A stretch of DNA of 64,000 nt, taken from positions 21,048 through 85,047 of the forward strand of contig MKVN01000023.1 in the NCBI GenBank assembly GCA_001898855.1, written 5' to 3'. Positions 1 through 10,614 of the stretch are shown here, piece by piece. The notes under the pieces were generated by a model that worked only from the letters and a program-made list of their open reading frames with translations, was not told where the DNA came from and made no database searches. The DNA is from Micrococcales bacterium 73-13. Its GTDB lineage: Bacteria; Actinomycetota; Actinomycetes; Actinomycetales; Microbacteriaceae. A program made the translations under genes and the position numbers. Positions within the stretch are counted from its first letter, which is position 1, and each line of letters starts with the position of its first letter.

Positions 1-975
1 GTCGAGGACCGCATCGAGGCGGCGCTCGGCACCCAGGAGCTCACCCCGCTCGGCGGCGACGTCGGCCGCATCCGCCGCTTCGCCGACGCCGAGGACCGCT
101 ACGTGCTGCACCTGCTCGGCACGCTGCCGCACCGCCTGGACGGCCTGCACGTCGTCGTCGACGCGGCGAACGGCGCCGCCGCGGGCGCATCGCCGGAGGT
201 GTTCAAGGACGCCGGGGCGCGGGTCACCGTGATCGGCGCCGACCCGGACGGGCTCAACATCAACGAGGGCTCCGGCTCGACGCACCTCGAGCGGCTGCAG
301 GCGACGGTGCGCGAGGTCGGCGCCGACCTCGGGATCGCGCACGACGGCGACGCGGACCGCTGCCTCGCGGTCGACGCGGACGGCGGGATCGTCGACGGCG
401 ACCGCATCCTCGCCATCCTCGCCATCGCGATGCGGGAGCGCGGCGTGCTCCGCGACGACGTGCTGGTGACCACGGTGATGAGCAACCTCGGCCTGCGCCG
501 GGCGATGGCCGAGCATGGCATCCGGGTGGAGACCACCGCCGTCGGCGACCGCTACGTCCTCGAGGCGCTCGCCGAGCACGGCTGGTCGCTCGGCGGGGAG
601 CAGTCCGGCCACGTGATCCTCGCCGATCACGCCACGACCGGGGACGGCATCCTGACCGGCCTGCACCTGGCGGCCGAGCTGGTGCGGCAGGGCAGGTCGC
701 TCGCCGAGCTCGCGTCGGTGATGACCGTCTACCCGCAGGTGCTCGTCAACGTGCGCGGCGTCGACCGCGCCCGGCTCGCCGGCGACGAGGCGATCGCGGC
801 GGCGGTCCGCCGGGAGGAGGCCGCGCTCGGCGACTCGGGCCGCGTCCTGCTGCGCCCCTCGGGCACCGAGCCGATGGTCCGGGTGATGGTCGAGGCGGAG
901 CACCAGCACGACGCGGAGTCGATCGCGGAGCGGCTCGCGGCGCTGGTCCGCGAGCGCCTCGCGCCGCGGCCCTAG
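1..975 (+). CDS. glmM: phosphoglucosamine mutase, C-terminal part (5' end outside window)
   Basis: Converts glucosamine-6-phosphate to glucosamine-1-phosphate for UDP-GlcNAc and peptidoglycan synthesis in the cytoplasm. The frame is open from base 1, so the gene begins upstream; about 324 residues are present of the usual 445-450. The metal-binding loop DGDADRC and the C-terminal phosphate-binding loop [12 protein letters not shown] are both visible. The N-terminal active-site serine lies outside the window. glmS, the preceding step of the pathway, is encoded about 1 kb downstream on the same strand, with coaA on the other strand between them. It ends convergent with coaA, 24 bases apart. Confidence 0.95.
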   Translation, partial: VEDRIEAALGTQELTPLGGDVGRIRRFADAEDRYVLHLLGTLPHRLDGLHVVVDAANGAAAGASPEVFKDAGARVTVIGADPDGLNINEGSGSTHLERLQATVREVGADLGIAHDGDADRCLAVDADGGIVDGDRILAILAIAMRERGVLRDDVLVTTVMSNLGLRRAMAEHGIRVETTAVGDRYVLEALAEHGWSLGGEQSGHVILADHATTGDGILTGLHLAAELVRQGRSLAELASVMTVYPQVLVNVRGVDRARLAGDEAIAAAVRREEAALGDSGRVLLRPSGTEPMVRVMVEAEHQHDAESIAERLAALVRERLAPRP

Positions 976-999
976 CAGCCGCGTCGCGGCCGGGCCGGA

Positions 1000-1932
1000 T
1001 CAGATCTTCCGCACCAGGACGCGCTCGACGACGTGGTTGGGGCCCTTGCGCAGCACCAGGGTCGCCCGGTCGCGCGTCGGCAGGACGTTCTCGACCAGGT
1101 TGCGGCCGTTGATGCGCCGCCAGATGTCCCGCGCGGTCGCGACCGCCTCCTCGGGCGAGAGCCGGGAGTAGCGGTGGAAGTACGAGCCCGGGTCGGCGAA
1201 CGCGCCGCGCTGCAGCCGCAGGAAGCGCTCGACGTACCAGTCCTCGATGTCCTCGGTCGCGGCGTCGACGTACACGGTGAAGTCGAACAGGTCGGAGAGC
1301 GCGAGCGCCTGGCCCTGCGGTGCGGGCTGCAGCACGTTGAGGCCCTCGACGATGAGCACGTCCGGCCGGCGCACCACGACCGACTCGCCCTCGACGATGT
1401 CGTAGCCGAAGTGCGAGTAGAGCGGCGCGCGCACCTCCGGCTCCCCGGCCTTGATCGCCGAGACGAACTCGATGAGCGCCCGCCGGTCGTAGGACTCGGG
1501 GAAGCCCTTGCGCTCCATGAGCCCGCGGCGCTCGAGCTCCGCGTTCGGGTACAGGAACCCGTCGGTCGTCACGAGCTCGACGCGCGGCGTCCCCGGCCAG
1601 CGGGAGAGCAGCTCGCGCAGTACGCGCGAGATCGTCGACTTGCCGACCGCGACCGAGCCGGCGACGCCGATCACGAACGGCGTCTCGCCCGGGACCGAGA
1701 CCGCGCCGTCGAGGAAGTCCCTGGTGTCCGAGTAGAGCCGCTGCGCGCCGGCGGCGTAGAGCGAGAGGAGGCGGCTGAGCGGGAGGTAGACGTCCTCGAG
1801 CTCGACCAGGTCGAGCTGGTCGCCGGCGCTGCGCAGCGCCGCGATCTCGGTCGGGGTGAGCGGCGCCCGCATGCCCGCGGCCAGGGCGGCCCACTCGTCG
1901 CGCCCGATCTCGTGGAAGACGGACTCGGTCAC
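1000..1932 (-). CDS. coaA: type I pantothenate kinase
   Basis: Phosphorylates pantothenate in the first committed step of coenzyme A synthesis. The 310-residue length is normal for prokaryotic type I PanK. The P-loop GSVAVGKST lies near residues 92-100, followed by the family's conserved TTDGFLYPN and KGFPESYD segments. The GTG start at 1932 is chosen because the protein then begins [14 protein letters not shown], the usual N-terminus of actinobacterial CoaA, and a TAGGCT -10 box lies 8 bases upstream, which suggests a leaderless message. It is transcribed divergently from glmS. Confidence 0.95.
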   Translation of the reverse strand: MTESVFHEIGRDEWAALAAGMRAPLTPTEIAALRSAGDQLDLVELEDVYLPLSRLLSLYAAGAQRLYSDTRDFLDGAVSVPGETPFVIGVAGSVAVGKSTISRVLRELLSRWPGTPRVELVTTDGFLYPNAELERRGLMERKGFPESYDRRALIEFVSAIKAGEPEVRAPLYSHFGYDIVEGESVVVRRPDVLIVEGLNVLQPAPQGQALALSDLFDFTVYVDAATEDIEDWYVERFLRLQRGAFADPGSYFHRYSRLSPEEAVATARDIWRRINGRNLVENVLPTRDRATLVLRKGPNHVVERVLVRKI

Positions 1933-1940
1933 GCCGACTG

Positions 1941-1988
1941 AGCCTAGCCCGCGCCGAACCCGCCCGCTCAGGGCGCCCCCCGTAGAAT
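1941..1988. promoter_or_regulatory. divergent coaA/glmS promoter region
   Basis: The minus strand has TAGGCT (plus-strand 1941-1946) 8 bases before the coaA GTG. The plus strand has TAGAAT at 1983-1988, 7 bases before the glmS ATG at 1996. Neither start has a convincing Shine-Dalgarno sequence, so both messages are probably leaderless. No other operator-like repeat stands out. Confidence 0.6.
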
Positions 1989-1995
1989 CGAGCGC

Positions 1996-3852
1996 ATGTG
2001 CGGGATCGTCGCCTATGTCGGCCCGAGGGACTCGGCGGACCTCATCATGGCGGGCCTCAAGCGGCTCGAGTATCGCGGCTACGACTCCGCCGGGATCGCG
2101 ATCCTCGACCGGGAGGGCCGGCTCGACACGCGCAAGCGCGCCGGCAAGCTCGGCGCGCTCGCCGAGGAGCTCGTGCAGCATCCGATCGGCGACGGCGGCA
2201 CCGGCCTCGGCCACACCCGCTGGGCGACGCACGGCGGCCCGACCGACCGCAACGCCCACCCGCACCTCTCGGAGGACGGCCGGCTCGCCGTCATCCACAA
2301 CGGCATCATCGAGAACTTCGCCGAGCTGAAGGCCGAGCTCGTCGCCGACGGCGTGGTCTTCCGGTCCGAGACCGACACGGAGGTCGCCGCGCACCTGCTC
2401 GCGCGCGCCTACCGGCGCAGCGGCGACCTCACCGAGGCGTTCCGCGACGTGGTGCGCCGGCTGCGGGGCGCGTTCACGCTGCTGGCCGTGCACCAGGACG
2501 AGCCCGGCGTGGTGGTCGGCGCGCGTCGCAACTCGCCGCTGGTGATCGGCCTCGGCGAGGGGGAGAACTTCCTCGGCAGCGACGTCGCGGCCTTCGTCGA
2601 GCACACCAAGCGCGCGGTCGCCGTCGGCCAGGACGAGATCGTCACGATCCGACCCGACTCGGTCGAGATCACCGACTTCTCCGGCGGGCACGTGGACGGC
2701 GACGAGTACGAGGTCGCCTGGGACGCGAAGGCCGCGGAGAAGGGCGGCTGGCCCTGGTTCATGACCAAGGAGATCCACGAGGAGCCGGACGCCCTCGCGA
2801 ACACGCTGCTCGGCCGCACCCGTGACGGGCTGGTCGTGCTCTCCGACCTCGGCGACCGGCTCTCCGACGAGGTGCTCGCCGGCATCGAGCGGATCGTGCT
2901 CGTCGCGGCCGGCACCGCCTCCTATGCGGCGGAGGTCGCGCGCTACGCGATCGAGGCGTGGGCGCGCGTCCCGGTCGCCGTCGAGCTCGCGCACGAGTTC
3001 CAGTTCCGCGAGCCGCTGCTGGACGAGCGCACGCTGGTGATCTCCATCTCCCAGTCGGGCGAGACGATGGACACGCTGGTCGCCGTGCAGCACGCCCGCG
3101 CGCACGGAGCCCGCACGCTCTCCGTCTGCAACACCCAGGGCGCCACGATCCCGCGGGAGTCCGACGGCGTCGTCTACACGCACGCCGGCCCGGAGGTCGC
3201 GGTCGCCTCCACGAAGGCGTTCGTCTCCCAGATCGCGGCGCTCTACCTGGTCGGCCTGCACCTCGGCCGCATCCGAGGCGCGCTCGACGACGCGACGCAT
3301 CGCGCGCTGGTCGACGACCTGCTCGCCGCGCCCGAGAAGCTCCGCGCCGTGATCCAGGACTCCTGGACCCGGATCGAGACGCTCGCGCACTGGATGGCGG
3401 ACACGCACTCGGTGCTCTTCCTCGGCCGTCACGTCGGCTTCCCGATCGCGCTGGAGGGGGCGCTCAAGCTCAAAGAGCTCGCCTACATCCACGCGGAGGG
3501 CTTCGCCGCCGGCGAGCTCAAGCACGGGCCGATCGCGCTGGTCGACCACGGCCAGGTCGTGTTCGTCGTCGTGCCGAGCCCCCGCCACTCGGCGGCGCTG
3601 CACGCGAAGGTCGTCTCGAACATCCAGGAGATCCGGGCCAGGGGCGCGCGCGTCATCGCGATCGCCGAGCAGGGCGACGCGGCCGTCATCCCGTTCGCCG
3701 ACGAGCTCATCCCGCTGCCGCTCACCGGGCCGTGGACGGAGCCGCTGCTCGCCGTCGCGCCGCTGCAGATCTTCGCGCTGGAGCTCGCGAACGCGAAGGG
3801 CCTCGACGTCGACCAGCCGCGCAACCTCGCGAAGTCGGTGACGGTCGAGTGA
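1996..3852 (+). CDS. glmS: glutamine--fructose-6-phosphate aminotransferase (isomerizing)
   Basis: Makes glucosamine-6-phosphate from fructose-6-phosphate and glutamine, the entry step of amino-sugar synthesis. The protein has 618 residues, the full family length. After Met removal Cys2 (MCGIVAYVG) is the amidotransferase nucleophile. The N-terminal class II glutaminase domain is followed by two SIS domains, the first with SISQSGET near residue 350. It ends [13 protein letters not shown], the conserved C-terminus that carries active-site residues. No glmS ribozyme is present: the start codon is only 7 bases from the -10 box. acpS follows after 4 bases. Confidence 0.97.
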   Translation: MCGIVAYVGPRDSADLIMAGLKRLEYRGYDSAGIAILDREGRLDTRKRAGKLGALAEELVQHPIGDGGTGLGHTRWATHGGPTDRNAHPHLSEDGRLAVIHNGIIENFAELKAELVADGVVFRSETDTEVAAHLLARAYRRSGDLTEAFRDVVRRLRGAFTLLAVHQDEPGVVVGARRNSPLVIGLGEGENFLGSDVAAFVEHTKRAVAVGQDEIVTIRPDSVEITDFSGGHVDGDEYEVAWDAKAAEKGGWPWFMTKEIHEEPDALANTLLGRTRDGLVVLSDLGDRLSDEVLAGIERIVLVAAGTASYAAEVARYAIEAWARVPVAVELAHEFQFREPLLDERTLVISISQSGETMDTLVAVQHARAHGARTLSVCNTQGATIPRESDGVVYTHAGPEVAVASTKAFVSQIAALYLVGLHLGRIRGALDDATHRALVDDLLAAPEKLRAVIQDSWTRIETLAHWMADTHSVLFLGRHVGFPIALEGALKLKELAYIHAEGFAAGELKHGPIALVDHGQVVFVVVPSPRHSAALHAKVVSNIQEIRARGARVIAIAEQGDAAVIPFADELIPLPLTGPWTEPLLAVAPLQIFALELANAKGLDVDQPRNLAKSVTVE

Positions 3853-3856
3853 GCCG

Positions 3857-4225
3857 ATGGGCGTGATCGGGGTCGGGGTGGACCTCGTCGACATCGCGCG
3901 CTTCGAGCGGGCGATGGGGCGCACGCCCCGGCTGCGCGCCCGGCTGTTCGCCGAGGACGAGCTGTCGCGCGACGGCCGTCCGCTGCCGCTGCGCTCGCTC
4001 GCGGGCCGGTTCGCCGCGAAGGAGGCCTTCATCAAGGCGCTCGGCGGCTCGGACGAGATCGGCTGGCACGACATGCCGGTGGTCTCCGACGAGCACGGCA
4101 ACCCCGGCTTCGCGCTGCGCGGCCGCGCGGCCGAGACGGCGGGGGCGCTCGGCGTCGCCGGCGTGCACCTGACGATGAGCCACGACGCGGGGCTCGCGGT
4201 CGCGTTCGTCGTCGTGGAGGACTGA
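3857..4225 (+). CDS. acpS: holo-[acyl-carrier-protein] synthase
   Basis: Transfers 4'-phosphopantetheine from coenzyme A to the acyl carrier protein. The protein has 122 residues, typical for AcpS. It shows the N-terminal [14 protein letters not shown] motif with the Mg-binding Asp, and the [12 protein letters not shown] motif with the second metal-binding Glu. It begins 4 bases after glmS and ends 2 bases before alr, so it is co-transcribed with them. The closeness of coaA links coenzyme A supply with its use here, although coaA is on the other strand. Confidence 0.96.
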   Translation: MGVIGVGVDLVDIARFERAMGRTPRLRARLFAEDELSRDGRPLPLRSLAGRFAAKEAFIKALGGSDEIGWHDMPVVSDEHGNPGFALRGRAAETAGALGVAGVHLTMSHDAGLAVAFVVVED

Positions 4226-4227
4226 GC

Positions 4228-5349
4228 GTGCGCGAGCTGGTCGTCGACCTCGGGGCGATCCGGGAGAACGTCCGCACCGTCGCCGCCGGCGTCGCCCCGG
4301 CGCGGCTGATGGCCGTCGTCAAGGCCGACGCCTACGGCCACGGCCTGGCGCCGGTCGCCCGCGCGATGGCGGAGGCCGGCGTCGACGCGTTCGGCGTCGT
4401 CGACCTGGACGAGGCGCGGCGGCTGCGCGAGGCGGGCATCGAGCAGCCGGTCCTCGCCTGGATCCACGGCTCGGACGCCGACTTCGATTGGGCGGTCGCG
4501 GCCGGCGTCGAGCTCGGCGTCGGCGCCGCCGACGTCCTCGATCGCGTCGCGGCGGCGGTCGAGCGGGTGCGCTCGGCGTCGGATGCCGCCGCGGTCGCCG
4601 TCGTCCACCTGAAGGCCGACACCGGCCTTGGCCGCGGCGGCGCGCTCGGCGCCGACTGGGCCGCGCTCGTCGAGCGGGCCGCGGCGCACGAGCGCGCCGG
4701 ACGGGTCCGCGTCGAGGGGCTCTGGACGCATCTCGCGAACGCCTCGCCGGAGGCCGACGAGGCCCAGTTCGCCGCCTTCGACGGCGCGATCGCGATCGCG
4801 CGCGCCGCGGGCCTCGCCCCGGGGGTCGAGCACGCGTCGTCGTCCGGCTCGATCGTCGCGCACCCCGGCCAGGTCCGCGGCATGGTCCGGGTGGGGCTCG
4901 CGCTGTACGGCCTCTCGGCGTTCCCGGAGCGCGCACCCGCCGAGCTCGGCCTGCGGCCGGCGATGGAGCTCGCCGGCGAGGTGGTCGCGGTCAAGCGGGT
5001 GCCGGCCGGGCTCGGCGTCTCCTACGGCCACCGCTACGTCACGCCGCGCGAGACGACGCTCGCCCTGGTCCCGCTCGGCTACGCCGACGGGCTGCCCCGC
5101 GCCGCGAGCGGCCGCGCCGCGGCCTCGCTGCGGGGCCGGCGGTACCCGGTGGTCGGCACCATCGCGATGGACCAGGTCGTGATCGACGTCGGCGACGACG
5201 AGGTCGCGGTCGGCGACCGGGCCGTGCTGTGGGGGGATCCGGAGGCGGGCCACCCGTCGGCGCAGGAGTGGGCGGACGCGGCGGGGACGATCTGCTACGA
5301 GATCGTGACGCGGGTCGGCCCGCGCGTCCGCAGGCGGTACGTCGGGTGA
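4228..5349 (+). CDS. alr: alanine racemase
   Basis: PLP-dependent interconversion of L- and D-alanine for peptidoglycan. The protein has 373 residues. The PLP-binding lysine lies in [11 protein letters not shown] near residue 34, and the catalytic tyrosine is in the GVSYGHRYV segment of the C-terminal domain. [10 protein letters not shown] is the other family signature. The GTG start is 2 bases after the acpS stop, and the stop overlaps the tsaE start in a GTGA junction, which implies translational coupling. Confidence 0.96.
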   Translation: MRELVVDLGAIRENVRTVAAGVAPARLMAVVKADAYGHGLAPVARAMAEAGVDAFGVVDLDEARRLREAGIEQPVLAWIHGSDADFDWAVAAGVELGVGAADVLDRVAAAVERVRSASDAAAVAVVHLKADTGLGRGGALGADWAALVERAAAHERAGRVRVEGLWTHLANASPEADEAQFAAFDGAIAIARAAGLAPGVEHASSSGSIVAHPGQVRGMVRVGLALYGLSAFPERAPAELGLRPAMELAGEVVAVKRVPAGLGVSYGHRYVTPRETTLALVPLGYADGLPRAASGRAAASLRGRRYPVVGTIAMDQVVIDVGDDEVAVGDRAVLWGDPEAGHPSAQEWADAAGTICYEIVTRVGPRVRRRYVG

Positions 5350-5888
5350 CCGCGATCGAGGTGCCGACGGCCGCGGCCATGGAGGGCCTCGGCCGGCGCA
5401 TCGGCGCGCTGCTGCGCGCCGGCGACCTGGTGGTGCTGGTCGGCGGGCTCGGCGCCGGCAAGACGACGCTGACGCGCGGGATCGGCGAGGCGCTGCGCGT
5501 CCGCGGGCCGATCACCTCGCCGACGTTCGTGCTCTCCCGCGTCCATCCGCCGCTGACCGGGGACGGGCCGCCGCTCGTGCACGTCGACGGCTACCGGCTG
5601 TCCGGCGCGCGGGAGCTCGACGACCTCGACATCGACTGGGACGGCTCGGTCGCCGTCGTGGAGTGGGGGGAGGGGCTCCTGGACGGCGTCGCCGCCGCCT
5701 GGCTCCGCATCGCGATCGACCGCCCCCACGGCGCGGACGCCGGTCCGCCGGTCGGTGCGGACGAGCCCCTGGAGGCCCCGTCGGACGAGGAGCCCGTCGT
5801 GCCGCGCATCGTCTCGATCGAGGGATTCGGGGCTCGCGGCGCCGAGCTCGCCGCCCTCCTCGCCGACGGGACGCGGGCCCCGTCGTGA
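5346..5888 (+). CDS. tsaE: tRNA threonylcarbamoyladenosine biosynthesis ATPase TsaE
   Basis: ATPase needed by the TsaB-TsaD complex to make t6A37 in ANN-decoding tRNAs. The GTG start at 5346 overlaps the alr stop. The 180-residue protein has a Walker A motif GGLGAGKTT near residues 35-43 and the TSPTFVLSR segment typical of TsaE. The C-terminal part ([20 protein letters not shown]) is longer than in short TsaE proteins and probably poorly conserved. The tsaB start overlaps its stop. The frame stays open far upstream through alr, but that part is not coding. Confidence 0.93.
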   Translation: MTAIEVPTAAAMEGLGRRIGALLRAGDLVVLVGGLGAGKTTLTRGIGEALRVRGPITSPTFVLSRVHPPLTGDGPPLVHVDGYRLSGARELDDLDIDWDGSVAVVEWGEGLLDGVAAAWLRIAIDRPHGADAGPPVGADEPLEAPSDEEPVVPRIVSIEGFGARGAELAALLADGTRAPS

Positions 5889-6477
5889 TCCTCGGCATCG
5901 ACACTTCGATGGGCACCTCGGTCGCCCTCGTCGCCGACGACGGCGCGGTGCTGGCCGAGCGCGCCGGCGACGATCCGCGCGGCCACGCCGAGCTCATCGG
6001 CCCGCTGCTGGAGTCCGTGCTCCGGGGCTCGGACGGGCCCGGCCCGGCCGCCGGCTCGAACGCTCGGGCACCCCGGGGGCCGTCCGCCGTGACGGCCGTC
6101 GCGGTGGGGATGGGTCCCGGCCCGTACACCGGGCTGCGGGTCGGCATCGCGGCGGCGCGCGCCTTCGCCGCCGCGCTCGGCGTGCCGGTGCTCGGCGTCG
6201 TCTCGCACGAGGCGGTCCGCGAGCAGCTCGGCCTCGGCCCGGAGGCCGCCGTCGCGACCCCCGCCGGCCGTCGCGGCCACTATCTGTCGGTCGACGGGCG
6301 GATCGAGCTGACGCAGCAGGACCCGGGCGACGCCGTGCGCCCCGACGGGGTCTCCGCGGCGGCGGTGGCGCGGGTCGCGCTGCGGCAGCGGCGGCTCGGC
6401 GAGGAGGGCCCGCAGCAGCCGCTCTACCTCCGCGAGCCCGACGTCGCGCCGCCGGCCAGGTCGAAGCGGGTGCGCTG

Positions 6478-6478
<1 letters not shown>
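5885..6478 (+). CDS. tsaB: t6A complex dimerization subunit TsaB
   Basis: ASKHA-fold partner of TsaD in the t6A37 synthase. The 197-residue protein starts at GTG 5885, which overlaps the tsaE stop by 4 bases, and begins [16 protein letters not shown], the phosphate-loop region of the family. The [14 protein letters not shown] signature follows near residue 80. Its C-terminus is short and ends at the TGATG junction with the rimI-tsaD start. The gene order tsaE-tsaB-rimI-tsaD is the standard actinobacterial one. Confidence 0.93.
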
Positions 6479-7998
<1,520 letters not shown>

Positions 7999-8004
7999 GC
8001 CGCC

Positions 8005-9186
8005 TCAGATCCGCTCGGCGAGGATCGCCCGGCGCCGCTCGCCGAGCCGGGTGAGGATGAGCGTCGCTGTCGCCGTGCCCGCCGCCCTCGGCAGCACCTG
8101 CCGGCGGAACGCCTCCGGGTCGACGTCGACGCCGCGCTTCTTGATCTCGAGCACGCCGACGCCGCGCGCGGCGAGGGCCCGCCGCACCGCCTTCGCGTCG
8201 AGCGGCAGCACGTCGACGACGCGGAACGCCGCGCCGAACGGCGTCGCGGGCGCCGCGTCGCAGCTGAGGTACGCGATCGTGCGGTGCAGCATCCGGGCCC
8301 CCAGGGATCGGGCGAGGTCGCCGATCAGCCGCGCCCGGATCACCGCGCCGTCCGGCTCGACGAGGTACTCGCCGAGCTCGCCCGCCGGGACGTCCTCGGT
8401 GTCGGCGCGGGCGATGAGCTCGTGCGCGCCGTCCGGGCCGACGACGAGCGCCGCGCGGCCGACGCCGGGTCGTGCGAGCGGCCCGGACCAGACGGCGAGC
8501 TCGACGACCTCGCCGGCGTCCGACACCCACTGGGCCTCGACGCCGTCCGGGATCAGCGCGCGGTCGATCCCGGGGCCGAGCTTGACGCCGGTCGGCAGCC
8601 GCTCGGCGAGGCCGAAGGCGAAGCCGAGCGACGGCGACCAGTCGGCGGGGTCGCGCAGCCGCGTCGCGCCGTCGCGCCGGGCGGGGTCGAGCCAGACGCC
8701 GTCGATCCCGGCGAGGTCGGCGCCCTCGGCGTCGCCGACCTCGACCGTCGCCTCCGGGAAGGGCGCGAGGTTGTAGGCGGCGATGGCGGCGGTCACCGGG
8801 TCGCGCTCGACCGCCCGCACCGCCAGCCCGAGCCCGGCGAACGCCATCGCGTCGCCGCCGACGCCGCAGCCGAGGTCGGCGATCCGCGCGAGCCCGGCCG
8901 ACCGGTAGCGCTCGGCGTGCCGTGCCGCGATCCCGAGCCGGGTCGCCTGCTGGAGGCCGTCCTCGGTGAATAGCATCCGGGCGGCGAACCCGCCGAACTT
9001 GGCGACCGCCCGGGTGCGCAGCCGCGCCTGGGTGAGCACGGTCGCGGCGACCTCCGGTGGGACGCCGTCGTGCCGCAGCCGGGTCAGGGCGGCGGTCGCC
9101 TGGTCGATCCCGGCGATCGCGCCGAGCTCGTCGATCAGCCGGAGGTGCTCGGCGTCCAGCAGCAGATCGAGGTCCGGGAGGCCCAT
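8005..9186 (-). CDS. class I SAM-dependent methyltransferase with THUMP-like C-terminal domain
   Basis: Predicted cytoplasmic methyltransferase of 393 residues; the substrate is unknown, but the THUMP-like end suggests RNA. The SAM-binding motif IADLGCGVGGDAMAF lies near residues 100-115. An acidic pair around EVGDAEGADL and the WLDPARRDG segment follow, the latter resembling the catalytic DP loop of this family. The last 70 residues (KAVRRALAARGVGVLEIKKRG onward) look like the THUMP-like domain that ends these actinobacterial proteins. It starts 1 base after the MarR gene, so the two form an operon, and is convergent with rimI-tsaD. Confidence 0.85.
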   Translation of the reverse strand: MGLPDLDLLLDAEHLRLIDELGAIAGIDQATAALTRLRHDGVPPEVAATVLTQARLRTRAVAKFGGFAARMLFTEDGLQQATRLGIAARHAERYRSAGLARIADLGCGVGGDAMAFAGLGLAVRAVERDPVTAAIAAYNLAPFPEATVEVGDAEGADLAGIDGVWLDPARRDGATRLRDPADWSPSLGFAFGLAERLPTGVKLGPGIDRALIPDGVEAQWVSDAGEVVELAVWSGPLARPGVGRAALVVGPDGAHELIARADTEDVPAGELGEYLVEPDGAVIRARLIGDLARSLGARMLHRTIAYLSCDAAPATPFGAAFRVVDVLPLDAKAVRRALAARGVGVLEIKKRGVDVDPEAFRRQVLPRAAGTATATLILTRLGERRRAILAERI

Positions 9187-9187
9187 C

Positions 9188-9625
9188 TCAGGCGCCGGTC
9201 CGCAGCCGGTCGCACAGCTCGGTCAGCGTGCGCAGCTCCGCCTCGTCGAGGCGGTCGCCGAAGCGCCGCGCGATCGCCTCGGCGTGCAGCACGGCGACCC
9301 GGCGGAACAGGTCGAAGCCCTCGTCGCTGAGCCGGACCACGGTGCCGCGTCCGTCCTCCGGGTCGGGGTGCTTCGCGACCAGCCCGCGCCGCGCGAGCCG
9401 GTCGATCATCCGCGAGACGCTCGGCTGGCTGAGCAGCAGCAGCGGCGTGAGGTCGCGCGGACGCGCCGAGCGGTCGGGCAGCTTCGAGAGGTTGAACAGC
9501 ACGTCGTACTCGACGAGGCTGAGCCGGTCCTCCGGGAAGCTCGCGCCGAGGTCGCGCAGCACCGAGACCTGCGCCCGGAACAGCGCCTCCCACGCCTCGA
9601 CGACCGCGCGCTTGGCAGGGGGCAT
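9188..9625 (-). CDS. MarR-family transcriptional regulator
   Basis: 145-residue winged-helix protein. The recognition region LLLLSQPSVSRMIDRLARRGLV and the wing with DPEDGRGTVVRLSDEG are characteristic of MarR. I chose the ATG at 9625 because a TAGGCT -10 box lies 7 bases upstream on the minus strand. The methyltransferase gene follows after 1 base. The divergent Ddn-like oxidoreductase gene starts 73 bases away, so it is a plausible target, as MarR proteins often control divergent neighbours. No clear operator palindrome was seen. The ligand is unknown. Confidence 0.88.
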   Translation of the reverse strand: MPPAKRAVVEAWEALFRAQVSVLRDLGASFPEDRLSLVEYDVLFNLSKLPDRSARPRDLTPLLLLSQPSVSRMIDRLARRGLVAKHPDPEDGRGTVVRLSDEGFDLFRRVAVLHAEAIARRFGDRLDEAELRTLTELCDRLRTGA

Positions 9626-9632
9626 GGCCACC

Positions 9633-9692
9633 AGCCTAGGCCGCGGCGTCCTCGGCGACCGGGGCGCCGTCGTGCCGCCGGCCTGGCATGAT
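9633..9692. promoter_or_regulatory. divergent marR / oxidoreductase promoter region
   Basis: The minus strand has TAGGCT (plus 9633-9638), 7 bases before the MarR ATG. The plus strand has CATGAT at 9687-9692, 6 bases before the GTG at 9699. Both starts lack a Shine-Dalgarno sequence. Confidence 0.5.
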
Positions 9693-9698
9693 CGTGCC

Positions 9699-10235
9699 GT
9701 GGCTGCGTTCCGGAAGGGGCTGCGGAGATCGTTCTCCCGCCTGATGCGGACCCGCCCGGCCCGCGCCGTCGCCCGCGTGCTGCTGCCGCCGGCGGAGCGG
9801 CTGGTGCGGCTCGCGAGCCGCGGGCGCTGGCAGCTGAGCTCGGCGCTGGTCCCGTCGCTGACGCTGCGCACGACCGGCGCGCGCTCGGGGCTGCCGCGCG
9901 AGACGGTGCTCATGTGCCTGCCGCGCGGCGAGGAGCTCGTGGTCGTCGGCAGCAACTTCGGCGACGCCCGGCATCCGGCGTGGACCGCGAACCTGCTCGC
10001 CCATCCGGAGGCCCTGATCCGGCATCGGGGGCGCGTGCGGCGGGTGACCGCCGCGCTCGTGGTCGGCGCGGAGCGCGAGTCGCTGTGGGACGAGCTCGAG
10101 GAGCAGTGGCCCGAGTACCGGGCCTATGAGCGGGACTCGGGGCGGGAGCTGCGGATCTTCCGGCTCAGCCCCGCGGCGCGCGGCGGCGAGCGCGGCGCCG
10201 CCGAGGGCGATGCGCACGAGCCTGGTGCGGAATGA
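9699..10235 (+). CDS. nitroreductase/deazaflavin-dependent oxidoreductase family protein (Ddn-like)
   Basis: 178 residues resembling the split-barrel Ddn family, whose members use F420 or FMN. The core LRTTGARSGLPRETVLMCLPRGEELVVVGSNFGDARHPAWTANL carries the family's conserved pattern (TTGRKSG-like, then SNGG-like, then PxWxxNL). The N-terminus is a basic amphipathic stretch (FRKGLRRSFSRLMRTR), which could aid membrane association. The last 15 residues are low complexity. The GTG start is taken from the -10 spacing. A strong hairpin follows the stop. The substrate cannot be told from sequence. Confidence 0.8.
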   Translation: MAAFRKGLRRSFSRLMRTRPARAVARVLLPPAERLVRLASRGRWQLSSALVPSLTLRTTGARSGLPRETVLMCLPRGEELVVVGSNFGDARHPAWTANLLAHPEALIRHRGRVRRVTAALVVGAERESLWDELEEQWPEYRAYERDSGRELRIFRLSPAARGGERGAAEGDAHEPGAE

Positions 10236-10238
10236 GTC

Positions 10239-10272
10239 GAGGGCCGGTATCCTGTTCCGGATCCCGGCCCTC
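10239..10272. terminator. strong hairpin, probably a bidirectional terminator
   Basis: GAGGGCCGG (10239-10247) pairs perfectly with CCGGCCCTC (10264-10272), and the stem extends inward through ATCC/GGAT. It begins 4 bases after the oxidoreductase stop codon. No U-run follows on either strand, which is usual for GC-rich actinobacteria. Confidence 0.65.
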
Positions 10273-10343
10273 GTCCCGTTGCACCAAGAGTGTCCTGCAA
10301 TCACATTCCGCGTCAGCCGCCACAGCGAACGACTTCGGCTGAC
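10239..10343 (-). ncRNA. candidate structured small RNA, about 105 nt
   Basis: A near-consensus promoter on the minus strand points into a stretch with no gene. The predicted transcript would begin near 10343 and contains three hairpins in order: GTCAGCCG/CGGCTGAC (plus 10312-10319 and 10336-10343), TTGCA/TGCAA (10279-10283 and 10296-10300), and the GC-rich terminator stem at 10239-10272. No open frame with a start signal is present. I do not recognise the family; it lacks the paired C-rich loops of 6C RNA. The evidence is promoter plus structure plus terminator, without comparative support. Confidence 0.45.
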
Positions 10344-10347
10344 ACCG

Positions 10348-10376
10348 AGAGTATAACGAAACGGTAACGGTGTCAA
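10348..10376 (-). promoter_or_regulatory. strong sigma-A-type promoter for the candidate small RNA
   Basis: On the minus strand a perfect TTGACA -35 (plus TGTCAA, 10371-10376) is followed after 17 bases by TACTCT (plus AGAGTA, 10348-10353); the overlapping TATACT at plus 10350-10355 is an alternative -10 with 15-base spacing. The AT-rich stretch is conspicuous in this GC-rich sequence. Confidence 0.55.
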
Positions 10377-10481
10377 CTCGATCCGCCGCGTCCTCCCGAT
10401 CGCGCGGATCCGACCGCCGCGTCGCCGTCGGCGGGCCGGCGTAGGCTGGGGACGTACCCGCGAGTCGACCAGGAGGCGGAC

Positions 10482-10604
10482 ATGGCCGTGCAGCAGATCC
10501 AGATCATCGACGTGACCGAGCTCTCCGCCGGCTGCGCCTGCGGCGAGGGCGAGGCCTGCGCCTGCGGCCAGTCGTGCGCCTGCGGCGCCGACGGCGCCTG
10601 CTGA
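10482..10604 (+). CDS. small cysteine-rich protein, metallothionein-like
   Basis: A 40-residue protein with seven cysteines, all in its second half at 18, 20, 26, 28, 32, 34 and 40: three CxC pairs plus a C-terminal Cys. An ideal AGGAGG lies at 10471-10476, 5 bases before the ATG, and a TAGGCT -10 candidate at 10442-10447. The N-terminal half is non-cysteine and ends DVTELSAG. The CxC pattern suggests thiolate metal binding, as in metallothioneins, but I know of no exact family and a short secreted or modified peptide cannot be excluded. It converges on the winged-helix regulator gene 10 bases downstream. Confidence 0.7.
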   Translation: MAVQQIQIIDVTELSAGCACGEGEACACGQSCACGADGAC

Positions 10605-10614
10605 GGTCCCGGCC

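Noticed and set aside
1983..1995. glmS riboswitch/ribozyme in front of glmS
   Set aside because: There is no leader: the start codon is 7 bases from the -10 box.
1933..5253. Very long minus-strand open frame running on from coaA across glmS, acpS and alr
   Set aside because: It is antisense to well-recognised genes and its sequence is Arg/Asp/Glu-rich low complexity, the usual shadow of GC-rich coding on the other strand.
9636..10376. Minus-strand frame of 246 codons starting at the TTGACA site
   Set aside because: Its start would be a TTG that is better read as a -35 box, and most of it is antisense to the Ddn-like gene.
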